Below are positions 32,059 through 43,467 of a DNA stretch of 64,000 nucleotides, in pieces; position 1 is the first letter of the stretch, and every line of letters begins with the position of its first letter. Below the pieces are notes generated by a model. It did not search any database, had not been told where the DNA came from, and was given only the letters and a program-made list of their open reading frames with translations. The stretch spans positions 744,001 through 808,000 of the forward strand of contig NAJO01000008.1 of the NCBI GenBank assembly GCA_002077065.1, given 5' to 3'. The position numbers and the translations under genes were made by a program. This DNA is from Cryoendolithus antarcticus (taxonomy: Eukaryota; Ascomycota; Dothideomycetes; Cladosporiales; Cladosporiaceae).

Positions 32059-32475
32059 CCTGATTGGCTGCATACTGTCTTATATCATTATGTAGTAGGT
32101 AAAGTATTGATGAGTGCGGGTCGCACTTTCCCGATGCGGAATTTCGAAGTGAGGAATTTGCGAGAGCGAAACTCCGACACACCGACAACTGGGCGGGACA
32201 ATATCTCAAAAGGGAGGTAACCACGAGAGAGAACGAAGTAGAAGATGCAGACCTCACCTTGTGGAGGCATGAGTAGCATACATCGCAGATTTCCGAACGC
32301 CAGGGTAATGGGCGCGCTCATGGAGACGATTAGGCAGTGAACGGCTACAAATACGTTGTAATGTGGTCAACGAGACGCGCAGCTCGCTCAACGGGGTGTC
32401 GAGACATGTCTCTGCTCAATTGCCTCGCTTCATGTACGGGACGCGGCGCACTCAAGTCCTAGGAAGGTCTCCTGC
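32059..32475. other. Intergenic, nothing recognised
   Basis: 417 bp between the tRNA 5' end and the stop of the GFA gene. Confidence 0.5.
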
Positions 32476-33642
32476 TCACCGTACCACCATCACCTTTGCC
32501 CCCTCTTTGACCTTCTCCTTAATCACCTCCCTCTCACCCCTATCTCGCCTCTCCCCATACGCCTCCAACCCACTCTCAATCCCCTCTACAATACCCTTCG
32601 CCCTTCCTAGAGCATCCTCCCTATAGCTCAATCTCGTAGTCCTCCACTCCAGTAACCCCTCAGCCCTCGCCCCTTCAGGCGCGTCGAGCAGTCCAATCGC
32701 AACGTCCATCAGAAAGGGTCGATCGTCCGCCCAGTAGAACGCACTCGCGCCACAGACGCCGCAGAAACTCCTGTAGATCCCTTCAGAGCTTTTATACTGC
32801 TTAAGGGTACCAAACTGGCGTTCGAATTTCACTGTGCCGGCTTCGTCGAGTGTGATGTCGACTGTAGGGACGAAAGCCCATTGCACGATCTCCTGTCCAG
32901 AAGCCAGGCGGCAGGAGTCGCAGCTGCAAGTGCCGGCGAGGAATTTGGTGTTGTTGTCCTGTAGCCACCAGCATTCATTATTGGGATTATCTGGAGCATT
33001 GGGTCGGAGGAGATCGGGCCATTGCGAAGCAGCGTGCGTTGAGCGAGATGAGGGATGTGCGATCCAGAACTCGACGCCACCGCATTTACACTGGGCGTGG
33101 ACCTTGTCCTTGTTTGGCTTGAGCTCTGCGAGTTTGGGGTCTTTCCAGCTCAAAGCCAGCTGCTCAGACTTCTCCGGTCGTGTGGCCCATCGATCCAGCT
33201 GCCTACCATCAACTGCAGTAACGAAATCCGAGATCCCACCGTCCAGCGTGTCATTAATGAATTCATGGCCCTGCAAATGCACGAAGCCATCGGACTGCTC
33301 CAGCGTCCCAGACATCGCGTCCCAAGTGACCTTCGGCTCCTTGGCCTCAGCATCATCCAGACATCGCGCAAGAATCTGACTTCCGCAAGTAGAGCAGAAC
33401 AACTGGAACACGCGTTTCGTGAATTGAAACTCCGTGAGTTTATTCAGAAGTGCTTCAGAAGGGGAGAACGAGCCCGGCAGGTAGACTACGTTGAGGGAAA
33501 GAGTGCCGGTCATGCGACGGCAGAATGTGCAAGAACACCACCAGGACTTTAGTGGTAGGGAGGCGGATGGGACGGGGACTTCATATGAGGCGGCGCCGCA
33601 GAGGCAGCGTGCCTTGAGGGTCTTGGTTGCAGTGTCGGCCAT
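32476..33642 (-). CDS. Double CENP-V/GFA-domain zinc protein
   Basis: 388 aa, intronless, ATG at 33642. Two glutathione-dependent formaldehyde-activating (GFA, Mss4-fold) domains in tandem. Domain 1, residues 11-125: CLCGAASYEV, WCSCTFCRRMTGTLS, FCSTCGSQI. Domain 2, about 180-330: CKCGGVEFWI, GTCSCDSCRLASGQEIV, SFCGVCGASAFYW. Each keeps the CxC, CxxC and CxxC zinc ligands. Despite the name, most members have no proven formaldehyde chemistry. Their role may be glutathione-adduct handling or an unknown reductive step. The tail is Arg/Glu-rich and helical. Confidence 0.88.
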   Translation of the reverse strand: MADTATKTLKARCLCGAASYEVPVPSASLPLKSWWCSCTFCRRMTGTLSLNVVYLPGSFSPSEALLNKLTEFQFTKRVFQLFCSTCGSQILARCLDDAEAKEPKVTWDAMSGTLEQSDGFVHLQGHEFINDTLDGGISDFVTAVDGRQLDRWATRPEKSEQLALSWKDPKLAELKPNKDKVHAQCKCGGVEFWIAHPSSRSTHAASQWPDLLRPNAPDNPNNECWWLQDNNTKFLAGTCSCDSCRLASGQEIVQWAFVPTVDITLDEAGTVKFERQFGTLKQYKSSEGIYRSFCGVCGASAFYWADDRPFLMDVAIGLLDAPEGARAEGLLEWRTTRLSYREDALGRAKGIVEGIESGLEAYGERRDRGEREVIKEKVKEGAKVMVVR

Positions 33643-34085
33643 GGTCGTAGATTAGAGGACGTCGACGTCTAGGTCGCACGGGAACGAACGACCTGAAGTA
33701 GACGAGATAGTTACTTAGCTTATGTGGATTGAGCTCTTCGGCAAAGATGATGCAGTTCGAATGTGTCGCTGCCTGTTATGCGCCCTACGACACGCCCGCG
33801 TTGAGATCGGTCAGGAGAGCGAAATGCAGCTTAAAGTCACGATGACATCGTCGCGTTTGGGACTAGCAATGATCATCACGTTCTAAAGTAGACGTACCAC
33901 TGTTCAATGCTGGATCGAGAGAGTGCAAAATGTTCATGCTCTGGTGGAGGGAACACGACCAAGGGGACTCGTGGAACGCCGCTTACTTCCCGAAGCAGTG
34001 TCATGGCGTTCAGTGCAAGCGACAGCAATACAACGATCTGACTCGCTAAACAACATGCCACCCAGTCATAATCATCGCTATGCCA
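33643..34085. other. Intergenic, nothing recognised
   Basis: 443 bp between the start of the GFA gene and the stop of the Brr6/Brl1 gene, both minus strand. Confidence 0.5.
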
Positions 34086-35606
34086 TCAATGATACCCCAA
34101 CTGCCTCACCGGACTCCCCCTCCCCTCGATCCCCTGAAACGCCCCAGCACTAGGCAACGGCTCCAACGCCGGTCCATCCCTCCACGGCGTACCCTGCCCA
34201 TAGTACCCTCCCTCGCCACTGAACTGCCTCGAAGTCTGCGGCGTCGCAGGCGGACCCTGTTGATACCCATAAGGATGCGCCCAAGGCTGCTCCACACTCG
34301 CCGAATGCCTGAGCTTGCTGAACGCCACGTTCGACACCAGCAGGCCCCCAAGCACGAACGCCGCTGCGACAGTGATCGACTTCCAAGACAGCGCATCCAC
34401 AAACCCATTGAAGATCTCCGCGAAGCTCTGCGCGCTCACCTTCGCCCGTGCAACTTTCATCGGATCTCTATTCATGCACTTCGCCCAGTTCGCGCACACT
34501 TGCTGTAATGCGGGCGCTCTCATCGGCGAGTCACAGCTATTGATCTTGAAATCGTGCGCGCATTGTGAGATCTCTGCAATGATGTCCGCGCTGGCTTCGA
34601 AAGCTTTCTTGTTGACGTCGCCTTGGATGGCGCTCCAGAAGCACCAGAGAATGTAGCTGAACATCGCGAGGAGGAAGACGTTGAAGGCTAGTTGGGCGTA
34701 GAAGGAGAGGATGTGGGGGACTGTGGGGTGTTGACCGATGAAGGTGAAGAGGCGGGAGAGCCAGTGGGGTTGCTGGTTCTGCTTGTCGGACTGGAGTGTG
34801 TCAACATTGTTGTGGCGCATTCTTCCACTTGTCTTTCGTGGGCTCGAGGTCCGCGGCATCGTAAGCTCCGAGTCATCGACCTCAGCATCCGATCCTGAGT
34901 CTGACACACTATATCGTCTCTTTCTCGAGCGCTGTCTGCTAAGCTCTCTATGCTTCTGCCCTCGCGCGACTGAGTGCTTGTGTTGCACCACCTCGGCGCG
35001 CGGGATGCTACCTCTGCCTGGGCTGCACTTGGCTACGACTCTGTTCCACAGGTTGCCCTTCTTCGTTGGCGATTGTCGTGACCTCTCCCACTCCATGTCA
35101 ACATGCCGTTGCTCTTCCTCGCCTCTCGAGGTCGCCAGAGTCATCACCACCGGTGCGCTCTTGTGAGGTGACAGATGACCGACTAGCTGTCGTGCAGCCA
35201 TCACATCCGCAGGGGTCCCAGGCTCGCTGTCGTCTTGTCGCTTGGGCGTCTCTCCCGCACTAGAATCGTCAACGTCGTTCCTCGTGCTCCGCGGCGTCCA
35301 GTGTGCATTAAATGCAGCTGGAGGTAGTCCAGGCAGCGCCTTGTCTGGTGATCTTCGCCCGGCGCCGGGCGTTGTGTATTGATTCCTCGTGGGCGACTCG
35401 AATTGACTATACGGTCCTACAGATATACCATCAGCCACGTATCAATCTCAATCACTGTGATGCACAACATGCGTACGTTTTCTGCTCTCTGTACCAGGCG
35501 TCTGGTGTTTCAACGCGATCTTCCCAAACCCACTGGTGCTGTCGACTTGTCCCACGCCGTTCGCCCACTCGAAGTCCATGCCTGACACATACTGACCTCG
35601 CGACAT
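34086..35606 (-). CDS. Brr6/Brl1-type nuclear-envelope protein
   Basis: Integral protein of the nuclear envelope that acts in nuclear-pore assembly and membrane homeostasis. Exon 1 35606-35477, exon 2 35416-34086, 60-nt intron (GTACGC donor, TGTAG acceptor), 486 aa. Exon 1 supplies the N-terminal motif MDFEWANGVGQVDSTSGFGK that is typical of the family and would be missed without the splice. After a basic, Ser-rich linker come the first membrane helix (about 280-300, LAFNVFLLAMFSYILWCFWS), the lumenal segment with four ordered cysteines (SQCAHDFKINSCDS and VCANWAKCMNRDP), an amphipathic stretch ending NGFVDALSWKS, and the second membrane helix (AAAFVLGGLLVSNVAF). The four cysteines form the two disulfides of the family. 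Brr6 and Brl1 cannot be separated by eye. Confidence 0.92.
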
Positions 35607-35872
35607 GCTGAACACTGTATCGCAGCGAATGGAATCTGACAAGATGCAATAGGGTACGCTGCAACGATTACAAGACGACCTCGAAAGTTGCGTTTCGTGA
35701 ATCAACAAAAAGCTCGGACCATGAGAGCGCTAGCAACCGACTTTCACTTCAATGTGTGGGGCTCTTCACTAGAAGACAGCATGTATTAGTGTGTACCCAG
35801 ATAGGTTGGGCTCGTAGGTGTCCAACAAGAGCTATGTAACCAACTCTGGGCCTCCAAGATGTATGGCTTAGA

Positions 35873-37432
35873 CTACTTCGTGCTATACCTGCGATTCTCC
35901 CTCTGCCGGACGAGCTTCTTGGCCTCCCTCCGCTTCCTCTTCCAACCGCGATTGTTCTCGCCTCTATGCTCGAAAAAGTACTTCCTGAACTCGCTCTCCT
36001 CTTTGCCGTCACGCATGCCAGTGGAAGCCGTCTCAACATTGCCGATGTCCACAGCACCGTGAGTCCCGTCTGCTTCAGCTTCCTGCACGTCTGAGTCATC
36101 ATCTTCATGGACGTGGCCGGCAAACGGGAAGCTCAACTTCCGGCCAATGGCAGCCGTGTCCGGTGTCGGTGCTGCGGAGCGCAAAGCTCGCCACTCCAGA
36201 TCTTGCTTCGTGTATGGTGTCTGTGGAGGGTGCATCGACGGCACTGCAGTGTCCTCTTCGATGTCTGCAGAGTCGCCAGAGGCGAAAAAGCTGAAGGACG
36301 TGTCTATCGGTGCGGGTCTGACTTTCTCATTGTCTGATGTGGCGGTAGCTGGTCGCTTGTAAAGTGCTTCCAGCGGGTGGATGTCACGGGTCGCAATGGC
36401 GGGTTCAGGATTGGCCTTCGCTGCTGTATCGTCGGCTGGATTGGAAGTGGTCTCCGAGCCGTCTTCGTCGCTTTCGGAGTCTGAGCTGTCCGAGGAGACT
36501 ACCGAGCTCTCCTCTCCGGCGGACGAGTCTGCTGCTGCTTGTGGCGGGACCGGTGATGGGTTTCGTGATCTCCGTGCCACAACCGACCTTGATGACCTGC
36601 CCGACAGCGAAGCATTCTCTGCCACAGTGTCCCGCTCACGCTTGCTTCGCTTAGACACACGCTCGGACTCCACGACATTTCCATCATGATCCACCCAACC
36701 CTTACCATCTTCGTGCTTTAGTGCTGATTGTGCCATTGAAGTGCCATGCGATCCTGCTGCCAACTTTTTCGACTTCGAGAACTCCTTTACCACCTTCTCC
36801 TTCTTGCCTCCGCTACGCTCCTTCTTGATCTTCTTCTCCTTCACCTTACCTTCCGCCTTCTCAGTAGCAACTACCTCGATCGCATTTGGCGGCACTACAA
36901 TTTTGAACACCAATTTCTTGCCCGCCCTGGACTCCTTCTTCCCCTTCCCTTCCTTCTTCTTTCCCGGCTTCGCACCCTCCCCGTCCCTACTTTTCTTCAC
37001 CCTCTTCACCTTCACCTCCTTCCCGTCCGTCCACCCTCGCTTTACATGCCTCCCCTCCTCCATTTCCCACCCCTCCAGCACTCCATCCACCCGTCCCTTC
37101 GCCTCCCGCTTCGCCTTCTTCCTCACCTTCCGCTCTTCCTCCGTCTCGTCAGCTTTGCGCTTCTTCTCCGGTCTTGCTTCCTCGACCTTCATCTTAACAC
37201 CTTTGAGTGTAGTACCGTTGAGCTTCTTCTTTAGCTTGTCAGCTTCTGAGCGCGGGAGATCCAAGTAGCCGAAGCCACACTCAGGAAAAGTTTCGAGAGT
37301 GTGGTAGGAGATATTCGTGGCGGCTGCTTGGGCGGTGAAGGAGAGCAGGGAGGGGTAGAGGGTGGGGTTGAAGGGCGCGATGTGGAGGCGGACGGTGGCG
37401 GGGGGACCAAGGGCGTCGGCAGTGTCTGTCAT
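35873..37432 (-). CDS. Nucleolar RRM protein, Nop8-like
   Basis: 519 aa from the ATG of MTDTADALGPPATVRLHIAP; 19 upstream codons are open but not protein-like. The N terminus is a compact RRM (VRLHIAPFN, then ECGFGYLDLP as RNP1-like strand). A very Lys/Arg/Glu-rich, nucleolar-localising region follows (about 95-230), then an acidic Ser/Asp stretch. The C-terminal third carries short ordered motifs: HPLEALYKRP, FSFFASGD, WRALRSAAPTPDTA and the terminal basic block SEFRKYFFEHRGENNRGWKR. This layout and these C-terminal motifs fit the Nop8/NOL8 family of 60S ribosome assembly factors. The RRM and basic composition are direct; the Nop8 label is from recalled family pattern. Confidence 0.65.
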   Translation of the reverse strand: MTDTADALGPPATVRLHIAPFNPTLYPSLLSFTAQAAATNISYHTLETFPECGFGYLDLPRSEADKLKKKLNGTTLKGVKMKVEEARPEKKRKADETEEERKVRKKAKREAKGRVDGVLEGWEMEEGRHVKRGWTDGKEVKVKRVKKSRDGEGAKPGKKKEGKGKKESRAGKKLVFKIVVPPNAIEVVATEKAEGKVKEKKIKKERSGGKKEKVVKEFSKSKKLAAGSHGTSMAQSALKHEDGKGWVDHDGNVVESERVSKRSKRERDTVAENASLSGRSSRSVVARRSRNPSPVPPQAAADSSAGEESSVVSSDSSDSESDEDGSETTSNPADDTAAKANPEPAIATRDIHPLEALYKRPATATSDNEKVRPAPIDTSFSFFASGDSADIEEDTAVPSMHPPQTPYTKQDLEWRALRSAAPTPDTAAIGRKLSFPFAGHVHEDDDSDVQEAEADGTHGAVDIGNVETASTGMRDGKEESEFRKYFFEHRGENNRGWKRKRREAKKLVRQRENRRYSTK

Positions 37433-37666
37433 GCTATCATGCTCATCTCGTCGGCGGTATCTACGATGTATAGGTTCCTTTCGGTACATGTAGCAATGGT
37501 GTCTGCATGCTGCTTCGAACTTTTGTATTCCCCAAGTGGTTAAGATCGGCGGAGATGCTTAGCGCGCGCTTCGGGACGGACCCTGTCAGAACCCTGTCCA
37601 TATCATTGACATGTGATGCACGAGGCCTCGACAACACCCCATAGCTTGTCAATGCGATAAGTCACA

Positions 37667-38127
37667 ATGGCACGCCCCCTCTGGCACTACGCCGCTCTCT
37701 TCCTTCTCTTCTTATCCTCCGCCTTAGCAGCTTGTCAGTCCTTTCCTGCCCTCAGCCTAGCAAATGTCCTCCAGCTGACCTCATCCCAGCACCACCCTCC
37801 TTTTGCAAGTGTGTCTGCTTCTCAAACTACACCATCATACCTCTCTCCGCTCCTGCTCAAGCTCCAGATACCCCATCATCTGACTCCCCGGCCCCTCACG
37901 CCCGCTCTTGCGCCGACTGCACCAAGCAATTCTGCCTGGACTACAACTTACCAATCTGCGAGAAAGCCACGGAGAAGGATGTCTTCACCACTTGCTTTCA
38001 GAGAGACAGCGTGAAGGACGAGATCGTCGTTGTGGGATTTGTGGGTATCACTGTGGGGTTACTCGTCTGGGCTGGGATGAAGCCGGTGTGGGAGAAATGG
38101 AGAGAGGGTGGGTACCGGAGGGTGTGA
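37667..38127 (+). CDS. Small Cys-rich single-pass membrane protein
   Basis: Two exons, 37667-37733 and 37790-38127, 56-nt intron (GTCAGT donor, GCTGAC branch site, CCCAG acceptor), 134 aa. Exon 1 encodes a clean signal peptide (AALFLLFLSSALAA). The mature part has ordered cysteines in PSFCKCVCFSNYTIIPL and SCADCTKQFCLDYNLPICEK, then VFTTCFQRDSVKD, one membrane helix (IVVVGFVGITVGLLVWAG) and a short basic tail. Two longer unspliced frames exist here, but only this splice joins the signal peptide to the cysteine domain. Probably a type I membrane protein of the secretory pathway; I do not know its function. Confidence 0.75.
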
Positions 38128-38421
38128 GAAGTGGCGGAAACGAGTGGTTCCATCACCTCGAAACTCACGAGCCCAACGACTACTAGAGTATGGATCAAGT
38201 CCACTGCACTGTGAAGAATTTCTCTGGACGTCCTGCATACAAGGTATCAAGATCCAAGAAGATAAGCCATGGATCGACTACCCCTCTGCGTCGCTCACTG
38301 CTCAGATCACCGTTCAGACCGCTAGTCTCTCCGAAACTCCGGGTCTATCGCTTACTCACGCCCACTTCCACCGCCATCCGTGGCCTAGCCACTGCGCTCT
38401 CTACATGGCAGCCGCCACGTA

Positions 38422-41400
38422 TCACAAACGCCACGCAAACACAGCGCAAGCCAATAGCCCACAGAGTGTAGCGACAGCATGTGTCATGGCATTCGGGAGC
38501 GCTGGCTCGGCGCTCGCCTTCTGGGTGTGAGTAGACTCTGGCTCAGCACCCGCAATGCTGGATGGCGATCCGGTGGCAGTGGTGATTCGGACTGGGATGG
38601 TGCCAGTGCCTGAAACCGGAACAGTGGTGTTTCTGGAATGGAACACCGAGACGGAGATCGGTCCATGGACTGGGGTCAATCCTGTGGCGATGAATGTTGA
38701 GATGTCCCACATTGGCGAGAAGTGACTGGACGAAGTGGTCGATGCGCTGCTGATTGCTCCATTGCCGAGACTAGATGGGCTCGCAGTAATATAGCCAGCA
38801 GTATTGCCAACGCCGGGAACAATGGCGGCAGCCGAGGGCTTGACGACCTCGAGTGTGGTGACGTACGATGTCAGAGCACCTGTGACAGCAACGACCATAC
38901 CTGTACTGCTTGGACTGGGATCCGTCACCGGAAGCCCAGTTGCCGTAGATCCCGTTGCCGTTGAGTCCGTTGCTGTTTCGAACACGGCAGCCATAGAGGC
39001 GCTGGTCGTGATTGGGTCTGCGTCACTGCCAGTAGTCGGCATCGTAGCAACAGGAGTCGAGTCGTCGTCAGGATCTGAGGCATCAATGGAGGCGGCATTT
39101 GAATCCGCGTCGCTCGCGTTCGGGTCGGCGGAATCGGTAGGACTATCGCTCGTCGTGGCAGTGACAGTAACCTGATAAACATTAGCCATCGACTCAGGTA
39201 GATTCTCACGATGGTTTCTCACCGGAGTGCCAGTCACAGTCTCAACCGCCGCATCACCATCCTGCCGCTTCCGGGCAGTCGAATTCGGGTCGCCGCACGA
39301 CTGATCTGCAACGCAAGGCGGCTGTACGACAGTGGAGTCGATCACGCTGTGATCGTTGCTCAACTCTTGCCATGTCGGGTCATCGCATCTGCCATATTGA
39401 CCACCGCGCTGACATTTACTGTAAGCGCAGTGAGCTTCATCACTGCCACAGTAGCCGAAGTTTGAACAGCATCCCCCAAAATCGGAGTCCTTGTCATTGC
39501 TCCGACAAGTCGAGTATTCGGCAGATTGGATGCCGCAGGTGCCGTCGGTGGTCAAGGGGCCGATGTCCCTGTCGAGAAGAATGCCCATGTCGAGCTCATT
39601 CGAGGTGGTGTCTGGCTGAATGTTAGCCATGGTGCTTTCAGGATTGTCAGGACTGTCCGGCTTACCGCGACTCTCGACTTGATCGACTCCGTCCGTTCCA
39701 GCCTCCGAAAGTGCGGGATGAGCTTTTGGCTTCGCTGCACTGATGGTACCAGGATCGTTGCTGGCCCCCTGCCACGTGAAGTCGTTGCATTGGCCCCAAG
39801 TAGGATCGCAATTGGGACGTTCGCAGTATTCTTTACCCATGCCACAATAGCCTGCAAAGGAGTCAGTAGGTCAATATTCTGTGCAGTCCTGATGGTGCAC
39901 GTACCAAAGACAGAGCAACACCTGCCAAAGTCGGAATAGGTAAAAATCTGGCTGTCGTTGAATGAAGAACTGCTTCGACATCTGGAGCTGTTCACATTCC
40001 TGAGGCCGCAGGTACCATCGGTACTGAGCTGCTTCATGGAATTATGATACCAATGCCAGTATGGTATGGCTATTGGGTCGGAACCACAGCTTGGACCGCT
40101 GTAAGTATTTGTGCACTTGTTCTCATTGCAGAAGTCCGGTCCATTGCCGCAGAGACCCTCCATGGAACAGCATTCGCCGAATCTGGAGCCAGCGCAAGTC
40201 TTGTTGCCGCCGGGGACATCGCACTTGCCGTCGAGAGTCATTGTTGGCACGTCCCTGGGTACGGGGCTGGCTGGGTCCAGATCATAGCTGCTATCGGCAT
40301 CCTCGCCGTCAAGCTTCACTTCGGGGTCCACGTCCTCGGGATCGAGCTCCGATCGAGGATGCAAAGGGTGTGGCTCAAAATCGCTGACAACGTTCAGCTC
40401 GTCACTGCGCTGCTGCACTGCTATGACGCTGCATTCGCCAAAAAGCGGATTGCACTTAGTCGGAGCACAATGCGCGTCATCGATACCACAGGAACCTGCC
40501 ATACCATAAGTAAGTCGAAGCTGATTCTGCTGCAGACCGTACGTACCGGCATGAGAGCAGCAGTGCCCGAATCCAGAGACCTGCCTTTCGCCGTAGTACG
40601 AATAGGATGCGCATATAGTCTCATAGCCGTGGCCTTGCCCGCAAAACCCGTTCTTGCTCAATAGCTTGCCTTGGGCTAGCCAGTTGTCCAAGTCCTGAGT
40701 CTCGGCTTCGTATGAGCAGTCAGAGCTGTACGCCAGGCTGCAGTCCTGCGCATTGCAATGCGCAGTATCACGACCACAAGTGCCTTGTGGAACGTCAGCT
40801 CGCGCTTACTCCCTCGTCGTTATCCATTAGCACTCACCATCTTTACCACAGCATCCGCCGAACTTTGATCCCTCGCAGGTCTTCTTGCCGCTGTGAATGC
40901 CGCACTTCCCATCAGGACTTGAGCCCTCAGTCTGGTTGGGGCGATGAGCAGGGACGTGCATATGTGGTACATCGCCAGCCGAGGCTACCGATTTGTGTGC
41001 AAGTATTGGTGCCAGAACATTCTCGAGGATTGGGTACACACTGTTTTTCTAGTGTTCAAGTCAGCTTGAATGCCACATTGACGTGTCCGCGGGCGCATGT
41101 TACCATCGCGACAGCAGTCGCCAAATTGAGAGCCGTCACATGACTTTGCGATGCCATCATGTATCCCGCATAAGCCGTCTGAGCTAATCACTGAGCCATG
41201 TGTCGGACACTTCGGAGGCGAATGTGCCCGCTTATCTATGTAATGCGTCAGTGTGAGGCATGGAGAAGTCTGGAAAGACTATGGTACTTCGTACCGGACG
41301 CCCTTGGCTCTGCCTCGTCAAGTTCGAGCTCTGATCGGGGCGGCAGGGGATGGAGCTGCAATGTGGTGACAACGCTACCAAGGGGTCGGATAGTGGTATG

Positions 41401-43467
41401 CGTTGACATGACTGGCTTGTCCTCCTGCAGCAGCAGCGACACAGGGTCACAGTGGCCGTCCGTCGGGTTATCGCGATACGTGCCCTCTAAATCATCGTCG
41501 CAGCTGAACCAGGAAATGCTCTTTCCAGTTGACTTTACCTCTCCAAGGAAACCAGCTTGATCACACCGCAGGAAGGTCATATTCCACTTGGCATATATGA
41601 TATCCTGCGGCCGGAGAAAGACGAGCATGCGGTTGTCCTGTATAGCTGCGATACGACCATGCATATCAGACAGTATGCCGCCATGGAGAGGGACCCGTTT
41701 ACCCGTGTCTGTGAGATTGGCGGTCTGTGGCATAGAGGTTCCGTGATGGACCATCAGCTTCATGGTACCATTAGGACCGTCTTGATGACAGTCCAGAGCT
41801 GCTGCTGTAGCCGTAGTCAGTAGTCCAGAAAGCATCGTGCTACTGGATGTCGTCTTTGTCGACAGCAGTGAGCTTGGCGTCGAAGTTGTCAACTTTGTGG
41901 AGGTCGTGGTCATCACTGGTAGAGGAGCCGCTACCGGTACCACGGGCGAGGATGGGATTGACTCCAGTACACTGATAGTCGACGTATGTGTGGACGCAGT
42001 CGTGGGCGGCAATGCAGTCGTAGTGGGTGGCTGCCCTTCCGGAACAAGCGCAAGCCAGATCTTCGGGCACTTTCCACCGCGCAGCTGGGATACAAAGTCG
42101 TGGCCACCGTCCACGTCACAGCGCCACCACTTGTTGGTCTGAACCAGTGCAAGATGGTTTTCGGTGCCACAGACAGAGAATTGACTAATGCGCGCTTGGC
42201 CCCCCTCCGGTTCCAGCCACTGTAGCGTATTATCAATGTTGACGAAGCCGTGGCGTCCCATCTTGTCCATGAGCTTGCCGTCGATCAGCTGCAATCTCTT
42301 GCCGGTGTTGACAGGGTCATTGATCGTCGCTGAAGGTTTCTGCGCCTCGTCGTGATTCGGCTTGACCATGAGTATCATAGATCCATTGCTGTTGGCATGG
42401 CAGCCGGGCGCGGGGCTTTCAGGGGTTGCGAAGGGCGCAGGAGGTACCGTGGAGGTTGTACTAGAGTGCAGTGCTGCAAGATCCTTCAGCTCACTGCTAA
42501 GTGCTGCGATCTCCTGGCGCATGGTCGCGAATGGCGGGAGGTGGCTTGTAGCAGTCGGCGAGCCAGCTGGCGATTTGTCGGGATGCAAATAACCCAGCAG
42601 CTGCTTCTCCAGGTCAACGGCGGTGTCAAGGAAGCTAAACGCTGCCGAGTCCTTCGGCGACATCGCTGTAGTTTCGGCCTTCTGCACGATCGTGGAGCTG
42701 GTGGTGGATGTGGTCTTGTGAGTCGGTGTGCTACTATGCGTGCTCATAGTAGTATGCGTTGAGTGGACGGTACTGCTGAACGTGGTCGTCTTGTGGGTCT
42801 CACCAGCCAGGACCGTCGAGATCCCACTGCCAGGTGCGTGTGCAGGCGCGGTTATGCTTGCGACAGTCGTTGGGACGGCAGTCTCGCCTCCCACGCAATT
42901 GCCGTCCACCGCAGCGCAGGCGCCAGAAGGCATGCCCTTTGGGGTGGTGAATGTTGCGCCCGGACACGTGTCAAGGGAGTCTCCGGGGCAGAGAACGCAG
43001 CCACCAGCCATGATCACGCACGTAGCGCGTGCAGTAGTCAAGGTAAACGACAGGGTGCTGTGCGTAATGGTGGGAAGACCCGTATTACTAGAGAGCATCT
43101 TATCCGTCAGATGTACAGTGCCATTGCTGCTGCTTGGTGGGAAGCCACTAGAGTGGCGAGGAGGAGGACCGTGAACGGAGATAGTGGTGGTCGGGACGAT
43201 CGTGACGGTGCTCTGGATGGTGCTGTGCGCCGTATGGGTCTTGGTGGTGGTCTCGAAACTGTCCTCACGCTTATGCTGCGCAACATCTAGAGCAGTCGGC
43301 CTCTGGCGCCTCATGAGCCGCATCACAGGAGGTTGAGGATCGTCGAAAGTTGTGGCAGATTTGGGTAGTCCAGCGGCCAGCGAAGCCGCATCATGGTGAA
43401 TACGCAAGGCGTGCGTGCTGGCGTACACAAACCCGAGGGCGAAGCCGATTGCTTTTGTGAGACGCAT
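38422..43467 (-). CDS. Giant cell-wall protein: two PIR-like modules, six CBM18 modules, GPI signal
   Basis: Predicted chitin-binding cell-wall protein of about 1590 aa. Exons: 43467-41295, 41235-41104, 41048-40838, 40783-40547, 40495-39905, 39851-38422; introns of 51-59 nt. Each join rebuilds the hevein cysteine spacing: CC, five residues, C, six, C, four, C. N-terminal signal peptide (MRLTKAIGFALGFVYASTHA). Ser/Thr-rich regions flank two PIR1-like C-terminal modules at about 356-478 and 560-682 (GKRLQLIDGKLMDKMGRHGF / GKRVPLHGGILSDMHGRIAA, each followed by a C-G or R-C strand set). Six CBM18 (hevein) modules follow, with cores FGDCCRDEKQC, FGGCCGKDGTC, FGHCCSHAGSC, FGECCSMEGLC, FGRCCSVFGYC and FGGCCSNFGYC. 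The C terminus is a Ser/Thr-rich stalk and a GPI-anchor signal (AMTHAVATLCGLLACAVFAW). Oddity: exon 3 is 211 nt and changes frame internally, so one indel or lesion lies between 41048 and 40925. Confidence 0.75.

Noticed and set aside
31687..32073. 128-codon minus-strand frame
   Set aside because: Begins inside the tRNA-Thr(AGU) gene; not a protein gene.
36741..37268. 175-codon plus-strand frame rich in Phe, Ser and Leu, membrane-like
   Set aside because: Antisense of the Lys/Glu-rich region of the Nop8-like gene; AAG/GAG codons read backwards give Phe/Leu.
41237..41294. Possible gene boundary between the PIR-like half and the hevein half
   Set aside because: The minus-strand frame ends with a stop here if unspliced, but a 59-nt GT-AG intron with a CTGAC branch site joins the halves in frame and leads straight into a hevein module, so one gene is preferred.
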